From positions 1 through 33,106 of the IMG/VR virus record IMGVR_UViG_3300032285_005265: a DNA stretch of 33,106 nt, one strand, 5' to 3'. The notes beneath the pieces were generated by a model. That model was given only the letters and a program-made list of their open reading frames with translations. It was not told the origin of the DNA and searched no databases. Below are positions 20,908 to 29,564 of this stretch, piece by piece. The translations under genes were made by a program, and so were the position numbers. The stretch's first letter is position 1. The number at the start of each line of letters is the position of its first letter. Source of the DNA: a virus.

Positions 20908-21271
20908 TCACGCACACCACATCGACATAACCACTCCAGCGTGTTGGAACCGCACTCGCATTTTTCACCTGAACCGTGATCGTGCCTGAGCCTAATGTGT
21001 ATTGAATGTCTAAATTCAGATCCGATTTCGTCGTATCTAAGGATTGCCAGGTGGGACCTTGAATCCTCACCGTGCCCCCCTCGTTATAGAAAAGACCCAC
21101 TCGTCTGAAGGATGCGCGATTTAATCCATCGGTTTGTCGGGCTGCAACCGTGATTTCTAATCTCAACACACTTTGATCGCTGAGAGTATAAGTCCTCACG
21201 GATTGAAATCCGGTGTCTGAGATCAGAGTGGAGAATCGGTCATAATGGACTTTTTCTACTAAGGTGGCCAT
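20900..21271 (-). CDS. Beta-rich virion protein, 123 aa
   Basis: This 123-residue protein (MATLVEKVHYDRFSTLISDT) is beta-rich with repeated Val-Arg-Ile/Leu strands, for example LRLEITVAARQTDG and GGTVRIQGPTWQ, and ends TRWSGYVDVVCVNA. It looks like a small phage fibre or decoration beta-sandwich. It overlaps the next gene by 8 nt and lies after the 451-aa fibre protein, in the same operon. No enzyme motif is present. Confidence 0.5.
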   Translation of the reverse strand: MATLVEKVHYDRFSTLISDTGFQSVRTYTLSDQSVLRLEITVAARQTDGLNRASFRRVGLFYNEGGTVRIQGPTWQSLDTTKSDLNLDIQYTLGSGTITVQVKNASAVPTRWSGYVDVVCVNA

Positions 21272-21363
21272 GGGAGTTAGATTTCCTTATCCCACGGCAG
21301 AGCTGATTTGATCTCATTCATCTTCGTTTAACCTACTTAACGGTTGAGCCTTCAATTTCTAAA

Positions 21364-22719
21364 TCACTTCCAATACTTTGCCCACAAATCTTGGCCAATC
21401 ACGGGAGCCGAATTCAGGGTCAAGCTTGCATTTGAAATCGTGTAATCCACGCCTTGCCTGAGCATCAAGCCATCTAAATACAAATCCAGCGAAGCGAGAT
21501 CCGATGGCACCCCGGATAAACTAAAAGCCGTGTTCGTCCCATTCACCACCCCTGATGGAACCTCCTGCACCCAGGCACTCGCGTTGCTAGCGAAAAAGCC
21601 TCTGCGATCCGAAAGCGCATTGACGGCTAAGGGTAAAATCACGCCTGTTGCATCCGTACTCACGACGAATGAACAGATTTGCATCACGTTATTGGCAACT
21701 GAGGGAAGATTCGCATCTAAAGCCGCTTGGGCAAAAGAGGAATAAACACTCCCATAAGTCACTGAAATCTGATCAGAGGAGTTAATCCCCACGACTCCCA
21801 TCTGATAGGAGCTTGGGGTTCCAGACACACTCGGCACTGAGAAGGATAAATTCCCAGTGAGCTGATGCGCTCCGCTAATCGTTCCGGTTTTAATATTTAA
21901 ATAGGTGAGCTGATTGTTGGCGGCTCCCCCATTATAAGCACCCGTTGCGGAGCGCGGAAACATCGAAGTCAAATTCGATCTCAGATAGGTATAAATCCGA
22001 GCGTTCGTCCCCGAGTTCACCGCCTGAGAAGGAGCAATCGTGATCTGATAATTATTGTTCGGATCTCGGTTGGATGCCAAAAGCTGTTGCCACAAAAAGT
22101 TTTGTGTCAAAAGATTATAGGCCGAGGCCGACATGAAGCCTGCTTTTTGCGAGCTCGCAAGCGGAGTTAATCTCGGGTAAGTGGGATCTTGGTACCCGAA
22201 ATTAGAACCACTCAGGGCTTGAGCCGGGTTGGAAGGCACATCACAATACCCCAAAACAATGTAAGTGGGGTTTTGATCAATCTGTGAGCCATCGACCAAT
22301 AAGAAGTTAGCTGCCGTGTTTTGATTCACGTTATAATTCACGTCAATCACGATATAAACGCGGTTGCCATCCATTCCCGTGGCATCTAAATGAAACGGCA
22401 TGGAGCCGGGAGGAAACGACAGGGTCGTTTGCCAGCCTGAGGTGTTTTGATGAACCGCGATTGAAAATCCAACCGACTCATCAAAATTCCCTGAGACGTA
22501 CCCACCCGTCATTCCAGTGCCAAGACCGCCACTGACAGAGCCCGAAGTGATTTGAATGTCTCGTGTGGATAAACCACCCGGTCCGATGACAAATCCTGAG
22601 TAAACCCCCTTCGGAGTGACCCCAAAAGTCTTTGCGTTCAGAGCACTGGAAACGTAGGGCTCTTGCCAGCGCACCTTGAGGTATGAATAATTGATACTCG
22701 ATGTACTGTAGATTGCCAC
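21364..22719 (-). CDS. Tail fibre protein with shared fibre-tip domain, 451 aa
   Basis: This GTG start has a GGAAGG site. The 451-residue protein is beta-rich and Asn/Ser-rich, typical of a tail fibre (INYSYLKVRWQEPYVSSALN onward). It includes a repeating SAxxAxxNLLTQNFL-type segment and a Tyr-rich stretch. The C-terminus (VPSGVVNGTNTAFSLSGVPS, DLYLDGLMLRQGVDYTI, GQDLWAKYWK) matches the last domain of the fibre adaptor and long fibre here (S..D..YIDL ... V...LDG...YGxDY). Function is inferred: one of several host-contacting fibres. Confidence 0.6.
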   Translation of the reverse strand: MAIYSTSSINYSYLKVRWQEPYVSSALNAKTFGVTPKGVYSGFVIGPGGLSTRDIQITSGSVSGGLGTGMTGGYVSGNFDESVGFSIAVHQNTSGWQTTLSFPPGSMPFHLDATGMDGNRVYIVIDVNYNVNQNTAANFLLVDGSQIDQNPTYIVLGYCDVPSNPAQALSGSNFGYQDPTYPRLTPLASSQKAGFMSASAYNLLTQNFLWQQLLASNRDPNNNYQITIAPSQAVNSGTNARIYTYLRSNLTSMFPRSATGAYNGGAANNQLTYLNIKTGTISGAHQLTGNLSFSVPSVSGTPSSYQMGVVGINSSDQISVTYGSVYSSFAQAALDANLPSVANNVMQICSFVVSTDATGVILPLAVNALSDRRGFFASNASAWVQEVPSGVVNGTNTAFSLSGVPSDLASLDLYLDGLMLRQGVDYTISNASLTLNSAPVIGQDLWAKYWK

Positions 22720-22803
22720 TGTTTTGCCTTCCGCTTCATTGACCCGATCTTCTCAGCTCAACCAAAAAGCTCGGGGTGAGAGCCTGGTGTGACCCTAAAC
22801 TCA

Positions 22804-23301
22804 CTAGAAATTGATATTCACCAAATGATTCAAAGTCTTCGTATTGAGCTTGGTTTCACCTGGAAAAGTACCATAAGCCACCATCACGCCCTGGGCATCA
22901 AAAATCCCCAGTTCATAAAACACAGGAGGATTGCCTGCCAAGGAGGAGGTGTTTTTTGGACCATCCACTGAAGTGGCGGTATCAGCCACATCACCGTTGC
23001 CGTAAGTTAAATCCAAAAAGCATTGAAACTGAATGGTGGATGCTGAGATAAAAAGAATATTTGATGACACAAAGGACTGGCGATACCAGTACACACCGGA
23101 TGCAGCCGATTGAATGTCGGTGAAAGAGGCATTCGGAGGAAGTGGAGCTTCTTGACCACTGACGCCTTGGGTGTACATGGCGGTTCCAATTTTGAAATAC
23201 TTACCTGAGGACCAGGAGAACCCACCGCTTGCGCCCCCAAAGGATTGAGCCAGTGCGGCTCGTCCACTATTTGTTAAAACTGCCGAAATTACATTTGCCA
23301 C
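22804..23301 (-). CDS. Tail-collar/fibre-type protein, 165 aa
   Basis: A GTG start has GGAGG before it. The 165-residue protein begins MANVISAVLTNSGRAALAQS, a pattern common in phage tail-fibre/collar proteins (NSGRAALA and a GG-rich turn). The C-terminus has VFYELGIFDAQGVMVAYGTF and a final KTLNHLVNINF, which are typical of the tail-collar fold with a YELG strand. It sits between the gpI-like and 451-aa fibre genes, as in other contractile phages. Confidence 0.65.
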   Translation of the reverse strand: MANVISAVLTNSGRAALAQSFGGASGGFSWSSGKYFKIGTAMYTQGVSGQEAPLPPNASFTDIQSAASGVYWYRQSFVSSNILFISASTIQFQCFLDLTYGNGDVADTATSVDGPKNTSSLAGNPPVFYELGIFDAQGVMVAYGTFPGETKLNTKTLNHLVNINF

Positions 23302-23398
23302 AAGTCATTCCTCCAAAATGTTGAAAACCACAAAAACTTTGTTCCCATCTTAAACGCTCATGAGATGTAGCTCAAGCGTAAAGACTCACCTCTGCCCA

Positions 23399-25351
23399 TC
23401 ACGGGTTAGTTGTGATCGAAATCGTAACATAACCCGAGGAATCTAGCGGCCAAACATCTGCCGCACTTAAATCAAAAGCCCTTAACGCATCTAAAGCCAG
23501 ATTCGGAGTTTCTCGTATCAATAAACCTGCACTCAGCGGTTGATTGATCTGCCATTTTTGAGTGTTCTCCTGCTCTTTCACCACAGAAACTGAACCATTA
23601 AACGGTACATTGATCTTGCTGACGGTTTGAATGGTTCTAAACAAAATGTTTTGTGTTGCTGCAACAGAGGGTCGAGCACTCTCACTGAGTAGAGTCATCA
23701 CTGGGGTGATTCCAGTCTCAATGACCGAAGCGTTTGATTGCTCAGCGTCTTTGATCAAGCAAGTGATCGAAGCAGTTGCTCCGAGTGTTGCACTTTCTGA
23801 GAAAGTCTTGGAAATCGAAATCGACTCACTCGCTGAGAGTTTTGCGCTCTCATTTTGAGTGAGGCTTGGCGTCACTGTCTCTGAGATTGAGAAAATCGCC
23901 TTCTCATTGTCTTTCATCAGAGAGCTGATCGAAGCCGTTGCTCCGAGTGTTGAGGCTTCACTGAATGCTTTAGAAATGGAGATCGACTCACTCACGGAGA
24001 GTTTTCCACTCTCACTCAACTGATTAAAACCTGGACGCACCGTCTCTGAGATTGAAAAAATCGCCTTCTCAGCGTCTTTCATGAGAGAGCTGATCGAAGC
24101 TGTTGCTCCCATTTTTGAGGCTTCAGTGAAGGTTTTTGAAATCGAGATCGACTCGCTCACCGAGAGTTTTCCACTCTCATCAAACTGAGTGAGAGTAGGA
24201 GTGACGCTAGTCTCAATGACATAAGAAGTCGATTGCTCCGTATCATCCATTAAAATGGAGACACTTGGGGAGACTTCAACACCCCACACGGTTGCAATCA
24301 CGACAGAGGCATTCGCTTGACCTTGAGCCGTGAGAACTAGGCTCTCATCCAATTCAATCAGATTCGAGGTCGCTCCTACGGGAACCGGCAGAACAAGATC
24401 CACTTCATTCTCTGAAGTCTCAATATCCACCGTGATCAACGAATTGGCATCTATCTCAAAGCCATGACCCGTGGTCATCGTCACGCTCATCACCTGATCG
24501 GTTGGGATCAGATCGGCAGGCGTAATATCGAACATCGCGTTCTGATTGGCGTTGATCGTTGAGAATTCGTTGGACTCAAAGTTAGACGTTGCACGAGCAT
24601 TCACGTTCAAGTGAATCTGAAACACCGAGGGCAATAACTCGTGGTGCAGTCCTACGACATCCAGAATCTTGTAAATGACGAGATCTAAGAGAGCATTATA
24701 ATCAACGTTCGTTCTTCTTGGTTCGGCAACCTCGAAAATACAACGCAAATAAGAGGATTTAGCATAGCTCTTATCCTCAACCGTGGGAGTGCCTGCATAA
24801 GTCCCCGGAGGCAGACTCGTATGAAGCATCTTCACGGCTGAGTCATCAGCGAGCTTTGGCTTGAAATAAAACTTAAACCGATCCGGGATGAGCGGTGCGT
24901 AAACCTCATCCATTCGCCAATAATTTTCAATCTGAACGGTAAAGCCAGAGGCTAATCCCCTAACCTCATACCCTGGAATACTTGCCTTAATCTGAAGCCA
25001 CTGACTGGCATTAGCTAAAAGAGAACGCTGCAAGAACTCGGGATCATTCTTATCAATCCCCAATCCCAACATCTCAGCCCAAAGGCCCAAAATGGATAAA
25101 GGCATCGTCTCCGGGTCAAGCAGACCCAGCATCCCCTGCACTTCAATTCTTCGATTGGAGATTTGATGAGCATAGGTCTTAAGCACCATCAAAAGCGGAT
25201 CAACCGTATTATCCTGCGGTGTCTGTCCGGCTGGAAGACTCAGCGAATCATCGAAATACTCGACAGGAAATGATTGAATGATCAGATCCCGACCTACGTT
25301 GGATCTGCCAAACGGACCTCTGCCGAAGGGTGATCTGCCGAAACCAGCCAC
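23399..25351 (-). CDS. gpI-like baseplate protein with Ser-rich C-terminal repeats
   Basis: This 650-residue protein begins with FGRSPFGRGPFGRS turns, then a gpI-like core of about 230 residues (SLPAGQTPQDNTVDPLLMVL, YAHQISNRRIEVQGMLGLLD, LGLWAEMLGLG) that recalls P2 gpI and Mu gp48 proteins joining the baseplate to a fibre. The last half holds three repeats of about 55 residues (ESGKLSVSESISISKTFTEA, then MGATASISSLMKDAEKAIFS) plus partial units. The GTG start has an AAGGGG site. P2 gpI is about 176 residues, so the repeats are an extension that could be a spacer or an adhesive region. Confidence 0.65.
   Translation of the reverse strand: MAGFGRSPFGRGPFGRSNVGRDLIIQSFPVEYFDDSLSLPAGQTPQDNTVDPLLMVLKTYAHQISNRRIEVQGMLGLLDPETMPLSILGLWAEMLGLGIDKNDPEFLQRSLLANASQWLQIKASIPGYEVRGLASGFTVQIENYWRMDEVYAPLIPDRFKFYFKPKLADDSAVKMLHTSLPPGTYAGTPTVEDKSYAKSSYLRCIFEVAEPRRTNVDYNALLDLVIYKILDVVGLHHELLPSVFQIHLNVNARATSNFESNEFSTINANQNAMFDITPADLIPTDQVMSVTMTTGHGFEIDANSLITVDIETSENEVDLVLPVPVGATSNLIELDESLVLTAQGQANASVVIATVWGVEVSPSVSILMDDTEQSTSYVIETSVTPTLTQFDESGKLSVSESISISKTFTEASKMGATASISSLMKDAEKAIFSISETVRPGFNQLSESGKLSVSESISISKAFSEASTLGATASISSLMKDNEKAIFSISETVTPSLTQNESAKLSASESISISKTFSESATLGATASITCLIKDAEQSNASVIETGITPVMTLLSESARPSVAATQNILFRTIQTVSKINVPFNGSVSVVKEQENTQKWQINQPLSAGLLIRETPNLALDALRAFDLSAADVWPLDSSGYVTISITTNP
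23680..24190 (-). repeat. Three tandem ~165-bp repeats in the gpI-like gene
   Basis: Units starting with ESGKLSVSESISISK, ESGKLSVSESISISK and ESAKLSASESISISK follow each other every 54-56 codons. Each ends in an ISETV or IETGI segment. DNA identity between neighbours is high. They probably form a repeated beta structure on the baseplate protein. Confidence 0.7.
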
Positions 25352-25363
25352 TGAATTCCCCTT

Positions 25364-25807
25364 TTAAAAATAGACCTGTGGAAAATTTGCGTAGAACTTA
25401 GAGTTTCTACAAAATCCCACCGTCAATAGACCGCTCTGAGCACTGAGCCCACCCGTTGCGACTGAAAACTGCCCAGTCACCTGCCCACTTGAAATGCGAG
25501 GAACCGTGACAATAAGTCTCTGCCCCTCTAACACTTGAACTTTCGGTGTTTGCCCATCCGGTCCAAAGGGAATGAAAAGACTAAACCCCACTGACATGAG
25601 AGGGATTTCAAAGGAACCACTCCAACTCAAGGTGTTTGAGATTCGATCCCAAGTGACGCCATCCGCAGGGATAATGACATTACACGCAGTGTTCATGAGA
25701 CCAAAAACGCAGTCATCCTGCTGCTCAAAAAACCCTTGAATGACATCAAAATAAGGGTCGTCATTATCACTCGGATACGACCAACCCAAATAGGTAGTAT
25801 TAAGCAT
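25364..25807 (-). CDS. Baseplate-associated hypothetical protein, 147 aa
   Basis: The ATG at 25807 (Shine-Dalgarno CGAGGTG, which covers the gpJ stop) gives 147 residues. It is beta-rich (YLGWSYPSDNDDPYFDVIQG, VTWDRISNTLSWSGSFEIPL), low in charge and ends SKFYANFPQVYF. The gene lies between gpJ- and gpI-like genes with overlaps at both sides, so a baseplate or fibre-connector role is likely. No named family is recognised. Confidence 0.5.
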   Translation of the reverse strand: MLNTTYLGWSYPSDNDDPYFDVIQGFFEQQDDCVFGLMNTACNVIIPADGVTWDRISNTLSWSGSFEIPLMSVGFSLFIPFGPDGQTPKVQVLEGQRLIVTVPRISSGQVTGQFSVATGGLSAQSGLLTVGFCRNSKFYANFPQVYF

Positions 25808-25809
25808 GA

Positions 25810-28080
25810 TCACCTCGAAGCAACATTAACGATATCTCCGCTCGTCAAAAATCTCTTGGTCACATTCACACTCACCGTTCCATTTTGAATGATCTGCTGC
25901 CTTGAGATGATTAAATTCCCTGCACTATCTAAATACTCAATCGGACCATTGATCGTCACGTTAATAAATCGAATATCTCCCGTTGAGCTTGCTGCACGAA
26001 TGGCGTCCTCAATGTCTGAAACATAAAGACTCACCCCAGCATTTCTTCTCACTAAAAGTCCAAACGGACTGATCGAACTCGTCAACGCATTTAAGCTCTG
26101 AGTTTTAATATCACTGGCCACTGCCGTCTGACTAATCCCAATCTCAACCGTCACATCCGCATTCACCACGCGGTAATACCCATCGAGCACATTCACCGTC
26201 ACGACCGCATCGGAGATCGACTTAATCGCAGATTGCACGTTATCTAAAACCGTCGAACTCGGAGAAATGTAGCGATTATTGGAGTCCGCAGAAAGTAAAA
26301 TGACTTGAATGTGATTGGAGGAGCTGGTGTCAGAAAGCGTTTGAGAGAGATAATCACTCAAACCTGAGACAGCCGATGAGATCAATTGCGTCCCTGAAAC
26401 GGCAGATCTCAATAATAAACTCTGACCCGATACGCCCAAAGAATCTAGTCCCATCACTCCTAAAGAGCCCGTTCCACTAACTTGAAGATTCGGTACCCCT
26501 GAAACCCCGACCTGAGAGAGTCCTGAAACCCCTGTGACCGACGGTGCAAGCCCACCACTTAAGCGATTGCCTGAGACAAAAATACTTCCCTGAGCGGAGC
26601 TTAAAGTCACCGTGTTACCAAACACATCAAAAGCTTTTGAAGTTAAACTCACCTGAGAACCCGAGGCAGCAGCAGTGACTTGTTGACTCACCAAAGTATT
26701 CGTCGATTTATTAATGGCAGAGGCGGCATTCTGAGCCGTAATCGCTGAGGACGCTCCGATATTAAATTGTTGAGCACCAGCCCCAGAGCTGACCGCCGTG
26801 AAGGCGACCCCGTTGATCGAAAAATTATCATTCCCTGAGACCGATGAACCAAAAGTGATGGTTCCCGTGGCTGGAGTGCCCTGATAAACTCCGACATTTG
26901 ACAATCCACTAACTCCAAGCGAGCTCACGCCTGCAACCGATAATGCCGATTGTCCAGACACTTCGAGAGAAGCTTGTCCTGAGACTCCCGTTGCAGCCAT
27001 TGCATTTACCGTCTGAAGCACCACTCCCTGGCCCACGGCAATCAGTGCGAGTTGGTTTTGGATCGTCAGGTCGTTTGAAATTCCACGCACAATCTGAGCG
27101 TCTGCGAGAGCCACACCCGGTTGAAGAGTAGCTATCGTGTCGTAATCACTCTTCACGACTGCAGCGTTTTGAGTTCTAAAGAAAGTGGAGGCATACGACC
27201 TCACATGCCTAATATCCTCAGGGTCTGATCCCACCGTGGACACAGCATTTGAGAAGGTCATGGGGATGGAAATCCCATGAATTACGAGTTGATTGACGAC
27301 TGAGCTAATTTGGTTTTGCCCAATGGACCCTGATGAGCCTTTGCCGTACCGAAACACGAGCGCGATTTGAGAGGAGAGAGGCGGAATATTGCCAGCAATC
27401 CCATCCCCGAATCTAAGTTTTGCTGGGGATTCTGTGAAAAGAACCTCATACACGTTGGAAGGGGAGTATTTAATCAGATCTTGCCTACTCCACGCATTCC
27501 CATCCACTGAGAGGATCATGCCGTCTGAGTAGATGAATTGCCCGGAGGGAATTCCCAGCACATTAAATTGCTGATTAGGTGTGCCGTCTGAGACGAAGCT
27601 CAATCGTCTCGTCTGACCTTCTTTAATCGGGATACTCACGCTCGTTTGCCCTGGAGCGATCACAAAATCAAACGCACCACTGTATTGATAAACCGTGTCG
27701 CCTGGACCTTGAAAGGCAAATCCCACCGGAATGGTCACGGGAAAAGCATAAGGACCCTTGGATAAAGTAATCGTCAGATCAGTCGTTGCAGGAGCGCCCG
27801 GGGAAATGGAATACCCCAGCATTCGAGCAAGCTTGGTGATGGAGGAGTTCAAACGAGCGGTTGAGAGAAAAAGCTCACTCGCACGACGATTGACCATGAA
27901 CGAGAGCGACATCATCGCAAAGGCAATCTGATCCATCAGAGCATTGCCTAAATCAGTGGCAATCAGATTATTGAATTGCTCGGGGTACTGGGTTTTAAAG
28001 AATTGAGTGGCTTCATCCCGGTAAGTCTGAAAATCTTCGGCAATATACTGGACTCGGTTGATTTCGTTTGCAATTGCCAT
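25810..28080 (-). CDS. gpJ-like baseplate wedge protein with octad-repeat insert
   Basis: This 756-residue protein has the gpJ/baseplate-J pattern. The N-terminal helical part (DFQTYRDEATQFFKTQYPEQ, MVNRRASELFLSTARLNSSI, LARMLGYSISPGAPATTD) is followed by beta domains (FGDGIAGNIPPLSSQI) and a C-terminal strand-rich region. Between about residues 364 and 556 there is an insert. Two arrays of octads built on S-x-L-x-V-S-G-x flank a globular domain (ITFGSSVSGNDNFSINGVAF, then GAQQFNIGASSAITAQNAAS) of a type found in other phage tail proteins. gpJ is usually shorter. The protein starts right after gp25. Confidence 0.75.
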   Translation of the reverse strand: MAIANEINRVQYIAEDFQTYRDEATQFFKTQYPEQFNNLIATDLGNALMDQIAFAMMSLSFMVNRRASELFLSTARLNSSITKLARMLGYSISPGAPATTDLTITLSKGPYAFPVTIPVGFAFQGPGDTVYQYSGAFDFVIAPGQTSVSIPIKEGQTRRLSFVSDGTPNQQFNVLGIPSGQFIYSDGMILSVDGNAWSRQDLIKYSPSNVYEVLFTESPAKLRFGDGIAGNIPPLSSQIALVFRYGKGSSGSIGQNQISSVVNQLVIHGISIPMTFSNAVSTVGSDPEDIRHVRSYASTFFRTQNAAVVKSDYDTIATLQPGVALADAQIVRGISNDLTIQNQLALIAVGQGVVLQTVNAMAATGVSGQASLEVSGQSALSVAGVSSLGVSGLSNVGVYQGTPATGTITFGSSVSGNDNFSINGVAFTAVSSGAGAQQFNIGASSAITAQNAASAINKSTNTLVSQQVTAAASGSQVSLTSKAFDVFGNTVTLSSAQGSIFVSGNRLSGGLAPSVTGVSGLSQVGVSGVPNLQVSGTGSLGVMGLDSLGVSGQSLLLRSAVSGTQLISSAVSGLSDYLSQTLSDTSSSNHIQVILLSADSNNRYISPSSTVLDNVQSAIKSISDAVVTVNVLDGYYRVVNADVTVEIGISQTAVASDIKTQSLNALTSSISPFGLLVRRNAGVSLYVSDIEDAIRAASSTGDIRFINVTINGPIEYLDSAGNLIISRQQIIQNGTVSVNVTKRFLTSGDIVNVASR

Positions 28081-28083
28081 GAA

Positions 28084-28458
28084 TTAAAACCCTTTTTTCC
28101 CTATCGTCACATAACCCGTCTGATCCGTAACACCCTGCACAGTGTATGTTACGTTCACCTGAATTTCGCTATTGTTTTCAAGAAAATTTAAAGAACGAAC
28201 CACCACTTGGGGTAAAAAATTCGCAATCCCAGCCAAAATCTCGCGGCGAATCATGGATTGAAGCGGTGGACCTTGGGTCTCAAAAATTAACTTCTGAAGT
28301 GACATCCCCAGCGTCGGACGCATCACGCGAGAGCCCTTGGCCGTTCGAAGAAGCACAGTCAATGCAGAACGAATGACATCCGTCCCCTTTGCTGAAGCAG
28401 GAAGACCATTGCCTTCAATTCTAAACGGAAAGCTGATACCAGCCAGAATAGATGCCAC
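28084..28458 (-). CDS. gp25-like baseplate wedge protein
   Basis: This 124-residue protein matches the gp25/gpW-type wedge layout. FPFRIEGNGLPASAKG is followed by DVIRSALTVLLRTAKGSRVM, then RPTLGMSLQKLIFE (the conserved R..G..L..L.FE segment), and IRREILAGIANFLPQV. A GTG start has an AGGAG site 8 nt before it. It lies between the 199-aa and gpJ-like genes, the usual place. Confidence 0.8.
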   Translation of the reverse strand: MASILAGISFPFRIEGNGLPASAKGTDVIRSALTVLLRTAKGSRVMRPTLGMSLQKLIFETQGPPLQSMIRREILAGIANFLPQVVVRSLNFLENNSEIQVNVTYTVQGVTDQTGYVTIGKKGF

Positions 28459-28526
28459 GCCACTTACTCCTCTTAAGGTGAAGATTAACCCACACTGGGC
28501 ATCGCTTCAAGCCGCTTGACATTCTG

Positions 28527-29126
28527 TTAGGCAATAATGCCCGAAATGCCCGACCCACTCCCCATTCCAGGAATGGGAGGTTGAGAGCCTGAGCCAGAGA
28601 TCACGAGTGAGCCCGTGGCTTGAGAAAACCCTGACGCGCATCCCGTCCCAATGGCTTGGGCAAAAGCAGGCCAAAGTTTACCGTTAAAACCAGGCGCTGC
28701 CGATTGAATGGCCGATCCCCAAGCTGAACCTGAGACGGCAATCGAGCCGGGAGTGATCTGAGCAGTTCCCAAATAAACTAAGGAATGAGTCGATTGAAGG
28801 CTGGCCTGAGCAAGCTGCGAGACCAACACACTGCCAATCACCTCACAGCACGGCATCAACTTCGCGCCTCCTCCACCAAAGGCAGAACTCGCTGCGCTAT
28901 AAATGGCCTGAGCCACCTGATCCGCACTCACGCCCGTTATTCCAGTACCCACTCCAGAGCCGCTTCCAGCCGTTGCTCCCACATCCATCGTCGTGAACGT
29001 AAGGCCGGTTAAATAACTGGCTGAACCCCCAGCAATCGCATCACAGAAATCTTGAAGTTTTTGTCCCTGAAAACCCACTGCTCCAAATGCAGAGAAGAGA
29101 GCCTGAGACCAAGAGGATTTTACCAT
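28527..29126 (-). CDS. Phage protein of unknown function, 199 aa
   Basis: This 199-residue protein is small-residue rich (Gly, Ala, Ser), with two similar helical halves (SSWSQALFSAFGAVGFQGQK; FNGKLWPAFAQAIGTGCASG) and Gly-rich linkers (TAGSGSGVGTGITG and GSGSQPPIPGMGSG). The N- and C-terminal parts resemble each other in LW/AF..A(V/I)G, so it may contain a duplication. Position between the spike and gp25-like genes suggests a structural or assembly role in the tail. I do not recognise a family. Confidence 0.5.
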   Translation of the reverse strand: MVKSSWSQALFSAFGAVGFQGQKLQDFCDAIAGGSASYLTGLTFTTMDVGATAGSGSGVGTGITGVSADQVAQAIYSAASSAFGGGGAKLMPCCEVIGSVLVSQLAQASLQSTHSLVYLGTAQITPGSIAVSGSAWGSAIQSAAPGFNGKLWPAFAQAIGTGCASGFSQATGSLVISGSGSQPPIPGMGSGSGISGIIA

Positions 29127-29191
29127 TTTTTAACAATCTCCGGCAGAATTCTCCCTCTTTTGGATCAAAAAAACAAGGATTTCGCTCCTAC

Positions 29192-29228
29192 TTGACTCAT
29201 ATTAGATATTATGGCATATTAAATATGC
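29192..29228 (+). promoter_or_regulatory. Promoter and operator of the RelE/HigA-type TA pair
   Basis: TTGACT (29192-29197), a 17-nt spacer and CATATT (29215-29220) form the promoter. A perfect inverted repeat, GCATATT-A-AATATGC (29214-29228), overlaps the -10. It is the probable site for the antitoxin. The ATG at 29233 is only a few bases beyond the expected start of transcription. Confidence 0.65.
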
Positions 29229-29232
29229 CCTC

Positions 29233-29562
29233 ATGAGACGTATATTTTTTCAGACACAAGGATTTTCTAGGAAAATAGGCTCTGATGATTTTCTGCTTCG
29301 TAGAATTGAAGCAGCAATATTAAAAAATCCTGAGGCTGGAGATCTTGTACAAGGAACTGGAGGCGTGCGGAAGCTTAGGATAGAGGACCCAACACGCCAA
29401 AAGGGAAAGCGTGGCGGTTTTCGAGTTTTGTATCTGGACCTGCCCACTTATGAAAAGACGTTTCTCATCGTGTTTTACAGCAAAAATGAGGCAGATGATC
29501 TATCGCCACAGGCTAAGAAACAGGTGACTCACCTTGTTGCTGAAATTAAGAAAGGAAGTTAG
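29233..29562 (+). CDS. RelE/HigB-type toxin
   Basis: This 109-residue protein has a RelE/HigB layout. A helical start (TQGFSRKIGSDDFLLRRIEA) is followed by GVRKLRIEDPTRQKGKRGGF with Lys/Arg-rich catalytic-type strands, then RVLYLDLPTYEKTFLIVFY and LSPQAKKQVTHLVAEIKKG. The KGKRGGFRVLY and final helix match RelE-like mRNA interferases. Transcription should be leaderless or nearly so. The antitoxin follows after 2 nt. It is on the opposite strand to the tail operon. Confidence 0.75.
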   Translation: MRRIFFQTQGFSRKIGSDDFLLRRIEAAILKNPEAGDLVQGTGGVRKLRIEDPTRQKGKRGGFRVLYLDLPTYEKTFLIVFYSKNEADDLSPQAKKQVTHLVAEIKKGS

Positions 29563-29564
29563 AT

